A DNA stretch of 64,000 nt from Eremomyces bilateralis CBS 781.70 (taxonomy: Eukaryota > Ascomycota > Dothideomycetes > Eremomycetales > Eremomycetaceae): contig NW_022985104.1 in the NCBI RefSeq assembly GCF_010015585.1, positions 1 to 64,000 on the forward strand, given 5' to 3'. A program made the position numbers and the translations under genes. The first letter of the stretch is position 1. Each line of letters opens with the position of its first letter. Below the pieces are notes generated by a model. That model ran no database searches. It had not been told where the DNA came from and saw nothing but the letters and a program-made list of their open reading frames with translations. Below are positions 1-10,451 of this stretch, in pieces.

Positions 1-282
1 CTGGTTCTTCTATTTCTAGGTTCTAGCTTGTTTCGGCCGATTTCCGAAGTTGGCAGCATGAGCGAGCGTCTTTCAGAAAAGGAATGAGCAATTCAAATTG
101 TCAAGGGCCCAAACCACGAAGGATTTGGTAAGCTGGTAACGCTGTTGAATTGCTAAAGAGAGAAGGAGAAGATCTCTCTCACTGCGATCTGCTATTTACA
201 TCTGTGGGCAAACGGTCTACCCATCCCTTCTGCCTTAGGCCGCAAGGCCACAACACACAGACTGGGCAAAGCCCAAGACTGT

Positions 283-467
283 CACAACAACTTGTAATTG
301 TATGACCACGTGTATGACGACTTGTACACTGGCATCGACAATGACCCATATGACGACTTGTATGATCGCCCGTACATCGACTTGCACGACGACTTGTATT
401 TCAACTGTATGACAACTTGTACCACACACTTGGAGGACGACTTGTAGGACGACTTGCAAAACTTTCT
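283..467. repeat. degenerate short tandem repeat (GACGACTTGTA-like)
   Basis: About ten imperfect copies of the core GACGACTTGTA, separated by a few bases, run in the same direction. Conceptual translation gives only Val/Gln- or Lys/Ser-rich repeats, so this is read as a minisatellite-like stretch and not as a gene. Confidence 0.7.
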
Positions 468-2736
468 TATGTTGCAATATCTAGTAAAGATACGACAACT
501 CCCTTCTTTTGCTCGTCGATGCAAGCTCAAGATTTTTAAGATTTGATATTGGCACCATCGAATCAAGAGTAAATTATTCCTCAAACTTCAAGATGAGCAA
601 GGGCATCAACTGAGACTAACGCAGACCTTCCACCATCCAGTGGACCCGGCCACCTCCCTCATCCATAGCTTCCAAGAAGCTTGTTGCATTGATCAAGAGT
701 CTTCAAACCGCACTTCAAATCATCGCTCAGAATTTGAGCCTTGGCAATGGGCTGGCCAGAGCATGGGCTAGCGGGATGCAATCAAAAAATCCACCAATTC
801 CCCCGGCCCAAGGCTTGAACACAGCCGGCGTGGCTTCACTTGGATCACCTTTCTCCGCCCTCCAATGCACTTCCCGCCCTTATCCTATTCCCTTCGCATG
901 GCCACCTCCCCATCTATTCACTTGATCGACTATGACGAGGGGAAAGAATATAAGCCGCCATAGGTCGACTGCGAGCTCGGGTACCGACATCTAGCGCTCT
1001 ACAGATACCGTCAAACGCTCTTCGCTGGCGAGAAGCGTGATCGAGCTATGCCTATAAAGGTCGCTACGGATGAAGTGCGTACTATCTCTCATTTATATGT
1101 TAATATATTCCGGGAGACGAGTGCACCGATGCAACCGATCCGCTAGTTGCTTCATTGTCACTTGTCCTGGTATTGTTATCATCGCCTGGTAGATATGCAG
1201 CAGAATAACATTTCTTAGTCCCCCACTGCTTATTCAGTTCTTGCTTCACAATCAGATTCGAAATGTAATAAACATCCATCATGGAGTAGTCTCATGTGGG
1301 ACGATTGCATAGATTCGAAGCGCAACCAGCATCCATAACTGTGGGGTTCACTCATGTGAGGCGATAGGATAGTTTTCGTTAAGGCAGGCGCTGGATTCCC
1401 ATTGCATGTTTGTTTGCATGCATGGATAGGTGTCGGTCATATTCCGAATATCATTGGAACTTTCTGCAAACTGCACCAAGAGGCAAGAGCCATCCTGCAC
1501 ATCCAAAATCATCAAGGCTCTAGAAAACTTGCAGGCAGGAAATGCTTTGTGATCAGGCTTTCGGTTGGACACAACGAATCAACGATATATTCATTTCTAG
1601 GCGCGAGCTCCACACCGTACTATTGAGGGAAGATGGACTAAATGGCAGGTTGATGCAGCTGTACTGTTCAGTGAGCTGATCGTCAATGCCACATCATTGC
1701 AACTCAATGGATCAATCTTAGAGCCGGGGAGGGAGAACATATAGGAGGTGGAAAGGAGTCAATCATTCCCGAATGACGACAACATATATGGGAAATACTG
1801 ATGTTGAGTATGTTTTATATTGGTGGAAGTATATCTCTCTCATATAACTATAAGTACCTCACAATATTCAAGGGATGAAAATACTGAACGCTCGACTGGA
1901 GCAAAGTCAGGAAAGTGGGCGAAATGCCATACGAAGCTGACCTGATGTACGAAGAAGTGCTAACAACCGATACAGACACAGCTGCCAGAGAACAGGGGGG
2001 ACTCTCGTGTCTTCCGCGCACAACTCACCGAATAGGGTGCCGTTGAATTTGAGTACCACGAACAGCATGGTTGGTCCCTTTGGCTCATATTGCCCAGAAT
2101 AGGTATCCCTGTGAACAATAATAACGAGTTGTGAATATGGCATCTATTGGTTCTTCACTCTCATAAACGGAAGGTCATCCACACACAAAGTTCGTATAAC
2201 GCCGAGTATATCAAGCTCGGTGGTATTAGTTGTATTTGACAAACCGGAATCCACTCGTGGTGCTCCGAATTATATTAGGGTGTGCCAAGTCCTCTTATTT
2301 CCAGTCTCTAAGTCGAAGAACATGTGACTCATGCTCAGAGTACTCTTCGCAACACTCTTCGCAAAATTCTTCCATTGGAATGCCTCGACTTTGAGGAGGC
2401 ACTAAACCGCCTGCCCGCGGCGAATAACAAACACCAGGGACATGTATAGGTGTCATATAAACAAATCTGCAACAGCTGCATGTACGCGATGGATATCAGG
2501 ACACCATAGTTTCATCTGACTTCAAACAGGTCGCTTGAAATCAAACATGTAGGATTGGCTTAGCTAGTTTATGTACAAACTAGGCAGCAAGCCAGTGCAG
2601 CGGCAGCACATCCTTTGCAACTGAACTTGAACGGCAGCTGAGACATGCTATGGATCGTTTTGTATTTCAACTATGGATAGGATAGTCTGGCGCCAATTCA
2701 GTCACTCCAGTACATATAGAATCGCAAGAACAAATG
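468..2736. other. gene-poor stretch
   Basis: Only short, overlapping open frames on both strands, with no recognisable domain, no convincing exon-intron chain and no RNA gene. The frame at 1907-2143 on the minus strand is the longest protein-like piece but matches nothing I recognise. Confidence 0.5.
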
Positions 2737-4903
2737 TCAAAATGGTTCCAATCGACGGCATTCCAGGCTTTGAAGCAGCACTCGCCGGCTTCTTCGTCTT
2801 GATTGGTGCTCTCCACTTCCGGTCCCTACAACTCCTGGGCTACTGCTCAAGCGACCGCCAATGCCACTCAGAACATAATCTCCAACCCCGGTCGTTTGGG
2901 TCGCTCCGGATGTTGTTCCCAGCACTGACGTCCTCCCTGCGACGATAATAGTGCCGCTTGTTCCAATTGATATGACAGTGCCATCGATGGCAATGACCGC
3001 ACCAGGCTTCAACGTGCTTGATCCGATCACAATATCACCATTGGATAGAGATAGCACAGTAGAAGGGCCGATGGTGATCGAACCCGGCATTGGGTTCGAA
3101 AGGACAGTGGTATTCCCGCCGATGATGATAGTTCCGCTCGTGCCGATTGATAATGTAGTTCCCGCGATCGTAGTGACTGCCCCGGGGGGGAAGAGTTTTG
3201 GTTCCAAGGAATATTCTACCATTGGATCTGGACAGGGTCGAGGATAGGATCGAAGGCCCAACGGTAATTGCGGGACCTTGATGGGTCACTGGGCCAGGAG
3301 GAGTGAGTGTGGTGGAGGAACCACCGATGACTAGCACCTGCGGGTGACCATCTTCAGGATTTCCTCCCGGTGAGTTTGAACCGGAACCAGATTGTCCATT
3401 GCCTGCCTGTCCTAGAGATGGGTCTATTGTGGGGAGACTAATAGCAACATCATTAAAAGTCACAGTTTGCCCCAGCGAAACCGTTTGGCCGCCAACGATA
3501 GCACCGCCTGGGATAGGGATGTATCCCACTGGCTGACCGTTAATGGTGATAATGTCATGCTCACCAATGGAATCCACCCCAGAGCTTACTCCTGTATTGG
3601 AGCCAGCCCCACCAGGCATTCCCCCTAGTAATCCACCAATGCCGTCGCCGACAGATTTGCCTGAATCAACCTGGCCGCTGGGAGAGGTGTTCGAGGCGCC
3701 ACCGCTATTGCCTCCGCCAGAGCTAGAATCCCCGCCCAAGATGCGACCGATTTCCCCACCGACGTTTTTTCCATTTTGGACCGCGTTTACGTTACCGTTG
3801 TTGGATCCAGAGCCAGATCCACCATTTCCTCCCTGAGAAACTCCCCCATTTGTATTGTACCCCTGCTGCTGCGGTCCTTGGTTCCATTTCCTCCTCCAAT
3901 TCCTCCCTCCCAGTTGTTTCCGTTCCAACAATCGTTACCATCTCCACTGCCTCCAGCAAATGGCACACCCGAACCAGTGCCCCCTTTCGAATGCTCGCGG
4001 ATCACATCTGGTTCAGCCATGTTGGTCTGAACACTGACGCTGGTATGGTAAATCACATTCGTGGGCTGATGGACGAAAAATTCCTCGGGGGATTTAAGTG
4101 AGCAATTGGCGATATCGACACCTGGCGCAAGCGTTATTTGAGCTGAGGCGGGATAGTATCGAGCTCGCTGCGATATTGCTGACCGACTCGCCTGGCTGTA
4201 GAACTCCGATTGAGCCGTTGCGTTCTCTGTGGGACTTCCAGGAGGAATGGGGATGACGAAAGAAGGAAGACCAGTGGACAAAATCGTGATATCGGCATTT
4301 TTGCTGAAAGCGCATGTGCTTGGGTTTGGAGTGACACTTGACACGGTCCTGCCAGTCGTCGCCAAGAACTGTGTAAAGGCAATGTATTTCGTCGGCCAAG
4401 TAAAGATATTCTCCAATGTCACCCAAGTAAGAGGGTCGGTTGGAGGAATCGTTGCGTCCACCGGAAGAGTCTGGTTTAGGCCCTTAAGGGCGGTCAGTAT
4501 TCTCAGAAACCATGTAGGTAAGGATTCCTACCAGATATGTCACCGTGTGATAGGATATTTCGTTGCTTCCATCATCATATATCGTCACGTGAGGAAAAAT
4601 AGACTCAGTCACGCTGTATTTGTATTCAATCACCTCCACAGTTCCAGGGTATTGCAGTAGCCAAATCAGAGGCTTAACAATGCACTTCTGGCATAAATTG
4701 CCTTTTGTCGGCGTTGGCGGAGCAGTTGGAGCAGGAATGTACCATTAGGCCATGATATCGTCTCTGGAGAATGTTAGATGTGTAGTATTCAATGGAAAAT
4801 AGAATTCATACTCGACGGAATAGCAGTCGTCAGATTGATAGCGTTGGTGAAGGGAACAGTTAGGAGAGCGATAATGCATGAGAATATTAGTTATACGCTC
4901 CAT
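2737..4903 (-). pseudogene. decayed gene for a secreted Gly/Ser-rich protein
   Basis: Reading down the minus strand, pieces of one protein can be followed in changing frames: a hydrophobic leader-like segment near 4880 (ALLTVPFTNAINLTTAIPSS), a CxxC segment (NLCQKCIVKPLIWLLQYPG, about 4590-4680), a long extracellular-type domain (3787-4490), a Gly/Ser/Asn-rich linker (about 3400-3900), then repeats of the type TIAGTTLSIGTSGTIIIGG (about 2890-3190). This is the usual build of fungal GPI-anchored or wall-associated proteins. The frame changes near 4490, near 3880 and at a run of seven G at 3184-3190. The leader frame lacks an ATG, the CxxC segment is preceded by a stop, and no GPI-type hydrophobic tail is visible. 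Several breaks point to a pseudogene; assembly errors in homopolymers could explain some but hardly all. Confidence 0.6.
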
Positions 4904-4907
4904 CGCT

Positions 4908-4933
4908 AAGTTAGTTAACTAGTTAACTAACTT
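4908..4933. repeat. 26-base perfect palindrome
   Basis: The sequence is its own reverse complement over 26 bases, centred between 4920 and 4921 on the core AACTAGTT. It lies just upstream of the decayed secreted-protein gene. It could be a cruciform-forming site, a regulator target, or abutted ends of a lost transposon. Confidence 0.9.
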
Positions 4934-6271
4934 GACGCTTATTCGAACTAACAGGTGAAGTCAGGACTCGCTGCACCAAGGCCTTGTAATATTATATCAC
5001 ACACCATGGCAAATGGAACTGAAAACGATGGAAGAGAACTTCGGTATATCGGAGAAACGAAAGGCCCAACTAAACTGGTCAACTCTGCTGTCACAGTCCA
5101 AAGACAGAAGAAAACTGCTAGAAAACTGCCAGAAGTCTAGACCAAATGATCGACATGATATAAGGCTGGACATGGGGTCAGATAACTACCCTGAATCGAT
5201 TTGTTTACGAACCAACCGTAGAACCTGCGATTGTCCTGTTCAAATCGCATCCCTCCGCTGTGAAAGGCATGGCAAAAGAAACACCATGAGACAAATCCAG
5301 TGGCGATCGTGGCTGGCTGCTATGCACCCAATGCCCAATGATGTTGATATGCCTATTTTATTTACGTAGTAATACTCACCAATAGGATTCCAATGCATAC
5401 ATTCATGCAGGTTACCCATGATTTTTGCCCTAGCAGACAATTCATAGAAAATGGATATCGGAGACTTCTAGTAGGTGAGGCTTCTACAAACATCAACAGA
5501 TAACTTCACCGCGTCTGGCAGTGATCAATCTAGCTGTTCCACATGATATACTCACCCAATGATGAAATTATACTAGCTTATGAGTAGTCTCCACGATAGC
5601 ACCTCCTGAGACACGATGCAAAGATTTGGTTGCGTTTGACGAAGGAAAAAAGAGAACGGCTCACAGCTCCAAGTTGTTTTTCCCATATGATGGTCCGGCA
5701 TAGGATGGACTGAGTTTATCCGTGTTCCTTCATGCGACATGATTGACGGTTTAGAAGGTCAGGTAGTCCAATCGCTTTCTGCGAACTCGGCGAGCTGAAC
5801 GGACGCGAAACTTTCCACTCAGCTCGTATTTGGTTTGGCCAATCAAAATCGTTGTTGCACAGCATCAGGGGAATGTTGAGTGCACTCGGCTGGCTGCGAA
5901 GTATTAATAACTAGGAAATGAAATGACAGACCACCCTTATCAACGGAAGCAAGGGTAACGGGCAGACGGATGTAATATTGTGATGGCGAAGTACTCCGTA
6001 GATGAGCAATATTCCAATCGAGACGATGATGAGCACGACGGTCTGGTTTGTAGGTAGAGCAGTTTAGTGCCTTAGGCTCTAAGGCATCAAATGTGCTCAA
6101 GATTTGTTCACTGTTTAAGTTCAGTTTGAATAGAATGAAGTCTGCTTGACATACCTTCAGGTACGTACCGGTAGGAAAGCCATCAGTTTTCTTTTACACC
6201 TTTTTCTCCTCTTAAGGATATTCTATAGTCCATTGCTACATGGCATAGTTTTGACCGCATCAACAATAGTC
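4934..6271. other. intergenic stretch
   Basis: No gene, RNA or mobile element recognised. Short open frames on both strands lack domains and overlap one another. Confidence 0.5.
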
Positions 6272-7572
6272 ATGGGCTCCAAAGCCGAGTAGGTCAACAT
6301 TCAAACCACCGAAAGTGCCGAGCTAAAAGACCATAGACGGGTCCAAGAAGCTGTCAGAGAGGCGATCGTCGAATACCAAGAATTGAATGATTCAAATGTA
6401 CAGGTTGTTGGCGAGGAGCCCAGCCCGCTGGAGTTCATGCGACTCGTTGCCCTGAATCGTCCATGTCTCATCAAGAAAGGGGCAAGAAATTGGACTGCAG
6501 TGCGGAAATGGAACAGCAAATACCTTTCCAATGTAATGAGAGATGAGGAAGTCGAGGTTGCGGTCTCTCCATTAGGGTAAACTGGCAACGATTACGATTA
6601 ATATCATCTTCCTTGAAGTCTCACTGAAACAATCTGCTTCAGGAACGCAGATGCGCCTGTCAAGACCGAGAATGGTGACTATTGGTTCGTTAAACCATTG
6701 GACAAAACCATCAATTTTGTCGCAGCTGTAGAACATATAAAGATGGAGGAGGCATCGGCAGAGCAAGGTATGCTTATTTGGAAGCACCATATCCCAACAC
6801 TGACAACGGCGCAGGTCCACATGTTCAGTATTGCCAATCTCGTAGGTTCGAAAGAGTGCCCATCATTATCCTTTTATCCAGCTAACCAAAAGAAAGAAAA
6901 TGATAACATGAGGAACGAATACTCGCCTCTCCTCGATGACATCCCCCGGGACATACCGTGGGCGAGAATCGCCCTTGAAAAAACCCCTGACGCCATAAAT
7001 TTTTGGCTGGGTCACTCGAAGAGCACCACGTCGCTCCATAAGGACAATTACGAGAATGTATATGTTCAGGTTGTCGGATCCAAAACATTTACTATCTTAC
7101 CTCCCGTGGAGACAGCCTGCGTCAATGAACAGATGCTACCGACGGCAACCTATGTGGAGGACAGTGAAGGAAGACTCGTTCCAACCTTGGATGATGACCC
7201 CAGCCCACGACCGTTTCCGCTCTGGGATCCCGACCAGCCTGAGGAGAATGCGTCGCCTCTGTCAAAATATGCCAGACCGATAGTGGTGACGCTAGAGCCG
7301 GGGGACATGTTCTATCTACCCTCAATGTGGTGGCATAAAGTCGCCCAGAAGTGCGGAGAAGAAGGCATATGTGTTGCGGTGAACTACTGGTAAGCTCAAA
7401 TTAAATTCAGCTGCTTCTGGCCGTATATAAAGCTAACACTCGCTGCAGGTATGACATGAACTTCAATGGTTCGTTGTACAGCCTTGAGAAGATGGCGCAG
7501 GGTGTTTCCTGGGCATTGTTCCAGGAAGAGGGAGACCAACGGAGGGAACATGGGGAGAAACAAGAATTGTGA
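6272..7572 (+). CDS. JmjC/cupin-8 Fe(II) dioxygenase, early in-frame TAG
   Basis: Predicted 2-oxoglutarate/Fe(II) oxygenase of the JmjC (cupin_8, JMJD7-like) family. Five exons: 6272-6576, 6643-6767, 6815-6841, 6882-7389, 7449-7572; all splice sites are GT-AG and the 1089 bases keep one frame. Iron-binding residues are visible as HKD in LHKDNYENVYVQVVGSKTF and the distal His in SMWWHKVAQ; NFWLGHS and LPPVE are family signatures. Exon 3 is only 27 bases and is needed to join EQG to QKKENDNMRNEYS with the spacing of the family. The odd point is the start: the ATG at 6272 opens the right frame but codon 7 is TAG (6290-6292), after which the frame stays open. Either a nonsense change, a sequence error, or translation from a later ATG (Met in EFMRLVAL). 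Ends 154 bases from the convergent irs4 stop. Confidence 0.8.
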
Positions 7573-7726
7573 TAGATCGGGTAAGGTAATGGAAACATAT
7601 TTCGCACAAGTCACAATCTTCTTCAACTCTCCCAAACAACAAAGCGGGGGGTATCGTATCCTAGCCCAGTATCCTAGCCTAGACTCTTCGACCATTTGCG
7701 ACCAGACTCCAGCGCAAGCAACGAGC

Positions 7727-9691
7727 TCAATGTTTCCGTTTTACATTGTGCACCTTTACACCCCATCCCCTCACACTACTCCACACGCTGTCGCTTACGC
7801 TGGGAGGCAGCTTCCTACCTTTCAACCGCTGATCCACGAGCCACATGCCGACAACGAACTCCTCTCTTGTCAGGCACCCAATTTGCCTGCTATCCACAAG
7901 CTCCCAAACTTCTGCCAGCACATCGGCAGGAAGCCGACTCCGACCCCAGATCTCTCTCACCGCCACATTTAGCACCTCGTTCTCCGGCCCATTGATTCCG
8001 GTGATATTCTTCTGCACTCCGCCGCCCGAACCATGGGAGTTCAGCACCTGACTTCCTTTATTTGCGGCCCAGACGCCCTCGTACCGCTTCCTCTCGCGTT
8101 CCATGACCTGGTCTCGCCACCGCTTTCGGCTTCCCTCGTGGTGTTTATTCGGATGCTTCCGCACAAAATGTCTCCGTCCACGACCATGCTTGCCCCGCCC
8201 TTCCTCGTCAGAATCGGAGCTTCCTGCGGACGAAGGGCCGCGGCGCATAGTACTACGCAGCTTTGTCTGCGTAGGACGCTCAGGTGAGGGATTGCGAGAT
8301 TTATGGCGAGGGAAGGGGAAATGATGATTGTGGTTGTTGTGCCGCCGAGGAAGCGGAGGTGGGGGGGACGAAGATGGTGTGGGGTTGCGCGATGCAGCAA
8401 CAGCAGCGCCGACCATTGCGTTTGCTAGCGATGAAACATTGGGTTTTTGATTCGGTGGCCTTTGGCTATGAATAGAACGAGGTGATGGTGAGATTGGACC
8501 AGCTCGTTTCGTGGGTTCTACCATTGGTGTTCGTGGTCCGGTCTGTAAACCAATTGCTCCAGGCGACAGGTTTGTAGATGGGTCATCTTTTACAATGTTC
8601 CGAACGACCTCATTAGGTGGCGAGACCTTTTTGGCGGTGCGTCGGGGTGGTGGCAGATCAGGTTTCGCTTGGGACTCGATATGTAGTGATTGTCTTGGTT
8701 GTTTTGGCGTAATTGGCCTCTCTACAGGCGGTTTCGTTATTGTGGGAGGTTTCTGGCCGACCTCTGGTTTAGGCGAACTCGTCTCATTGCCACTCACTTT
8801 CGATGTTGTTGCCAGCTCTTGAGAAACGTGTGTCGAGGGCTTCCGTGGCGGTTTCGGCACCTCTTTCAGGATAGCGGTCCCTGCATCTATTTCTGAATGG
8901 ATATCATCCATAGCACGTACTCCAGTCTGATCTTCGATAAGAGCTATCTTCCTTTGCGGCTTCGGTGATCGGAGCGGAGGACGGGCGCCGTGCGACTCAA
9001 GCGGCGGAACAGACCTCGTGCCATCATTGTTCCGCCCTATCATCGTCGCGCGCGGCCGTTCGCGAGAGCTAGGCGAGGAAATACCCCCCGTGTTATCTTT
9101 CCTCCTGTCCTGGGCGATTGCCCGGCTCGACCCAGCCACGTCCGATCCATCGTCGAACTGTGATCTAATGTTTCTCACGGTCCCCGGCTTAGCCATACGA
9201 TCTTGCGCAGGCCCTTGGGAGGCGGAACTTCGCGTCGATGCATCTCCCGAGGGCTTGGGAGTATGTCTCGCTGCCGCGAGGACGGCTGCGATATTCGAGG
9301 GAGATGTTGACCTCGATGTAGCCATGTGGGGAACTTCTAGCACCGGTCGATTACTCATTACACTCCATGATGGCGAGGATGGCCCAGATCGGTCGCTTAG
9401 GCTGCTTTGATGCTCTAGGTGATCCATATCGTCGTCGGTCATGGAGGGCGTCGAGATCCGACGAAGATGGCCATTGCTGGCTCTGTCACGCCCAGCCTTT
9501 GTTGCCCCAGCCAGAGCACGGCTATCTCCAGTATTATTATTGACAAGAGGATTCGTCCGGCCGGGGGACCTTGAGAACGCAGAGGCGGCTCCGATCAAAG
9601 CAGCGTCTCGGACATTATAGAGGGGGGGATGATCCGTTGTAGCACGGCGGCTGGAGACCGAGCTGGATCGCGTGCGTGCTTCGTTGTTCAT
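7727..9691 (-). CDS. irs4: Irs4-like EH-domain protein
   Basis: Single-exon 654-residue protein. Most of it is low-complexity Ser/Pro/Arg-rich and probably disordered; the C-terminal 110 residues form an EH domain (VREIWGRSRLPADVLAEVWELVD, then GCLTREEFVVGMWLVDQRL). This layout is that of fungal 'increased rDNA silencing protein 4'. In yeast, Irs4 and Tax4 bind the phosphatase Inp51 through the EH domain and influence PI(4,5)P2 levels, wall integrity, autophagy and rDNA silencing; those roles are transferred by family. I chose the ATG at 9691 (MNNEARTRSSS); the frame stays open a few codons upstream but without ATG. A His/Pro-rich patch and an RKHPNKHHEGSRKRWRDQ basic patch precede the EH domain. 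Convergent with the JmjC gene. Confidence 0.85.
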   Translation of the reverse strand: MNNEARTRSSSVSSRRATTDHPPLYNVRDAALIGAASAFSRSPGRTNPLVNNNTGDSRALAGATKAGRDRASNGHLRRISTPSMTDDDMDHLEHQSSLSDRSGPSSPSWSVMSNRPVLEVPHMATSRSTSPSNIAAVLAAARHTPKPSGDASTRSSASQGPAQDRMAKPGTVRNIRSQFDDGSDVAGSSRAIAQDRRKDNTGGISSPSSRERPRATMIGRNNDGTRSVPPLESHGARPPLRSPKPQRKIALIEDQTGVRAMDDIHSEIDAGTAILKEVPKPPRKPSTHVSQELATTSKVSGNETSSPKPEVGQKPPTITKPPVERPITPKQPRQSLHIESQAKPDLPPPRRTAKKVSPPNEVVRNIVKDDPSTNLSPGAIGLQTGPRTPMVEPTKRAGPISPSPRSIHSQRPPNQKPNVSSLANAMVGAAVAASRNPTPSSSPPPPLPRRHNNHNHHFPFPRHKSRNPSPERPTQTKLRSTMRRGPSSAGSSDSDEEGRGKHGRGRRHFVRKHPNKHHEGSRKRWRDQVMERERKRYEGVWAANKGSQVLNSHGSGGGVQKNITGINGPENEVLNVAVREIWGRSRLPADVLAEVWELVDSRQIGCLTREEFVVGMWLVDQRLKGRKLPPSVSDSVWSSVRGWGVKVHNVKRKH

Positions 9692-10451
9692 AGAGCCATG
9701 AGGTGTGGAACCAGTCACAAGGCAAGGGACGGGTTGGTAATACTGACATTAAGGATGTGGCCGTCAAGCTGATGTCAACTCAGGATGTCGGTTGCCTCGT
9801 CCCGTCGTCCGGTTCGACCCTCGAGCTCCTGAACTGCGTCACAGGCGCAGGTGGTTGGGCGAGGGTGGCGGTGCAAGTGGCGGTGCAAGAGCGTATCCAA
9901 GGCGTGCCAAGGCTCCCAGCCTCGCCCCCAGTCACCTGACTCTACGGAAGACACTGGATGGAGTGCAGCGATTTGGGTTCTATAGCAATTTGTTCTGTTC
10001 AAGTCCTGTTCCGCTGAAGATTTGCTCCATCTGATCACTTTGTGCCTAGTGCCGTGGCATTCAAATTTTCTGTTACATGTTACTGTGCTCAGCTTGAGTG
10101 TTACAAGCAAGCCCCTCAAGCCTTCCTCAGCCCCCCTCCTACCTGTCCGGGAACCATGCCCGGCTGGATGCTGAGTGTATCCCTCCCTGTTTCTCCTGGT
10201 CACATGTTCACCGTTGGTCCAACCCAATGTCGGACGAGATGGAAAGTTGAATCGGAAATATCAACAATATGGCTCTGAATTTTCACTGTTTGCGTTCCTC
10301 CAATACATAGGTAGTGCCCGAATACATATACATTGATGTCAGTGCTCTCATCGGCGTTATACAAATGCCCTTCAGTGGACTGCATACAGGCATGTGTTCG
10401 AACCCCTGCTGTCCTTGCTGCTCTCTGGAGATAGAGCATGGGGAGGATGAC
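9692..10451. other. intergenic stretch between irs4 and the ABC transporter
   Basis: Contains the presumed irs4 promoter and the 3' region of the transporter gene, both on the minus strand. No further gene seen. Confidence 0.5.

Noticed and set aside
283-467. CRISPR-like array
   Set aside because: Repeats are only about 11 bases, imperfect, with irregular spacing, in a fungal nuclear context.
8041-9410. Several plus-strand open frames opposite irs4
   Set aside because: They are antisense shadows of the GC-rich irs4 coding sequence with no domains.
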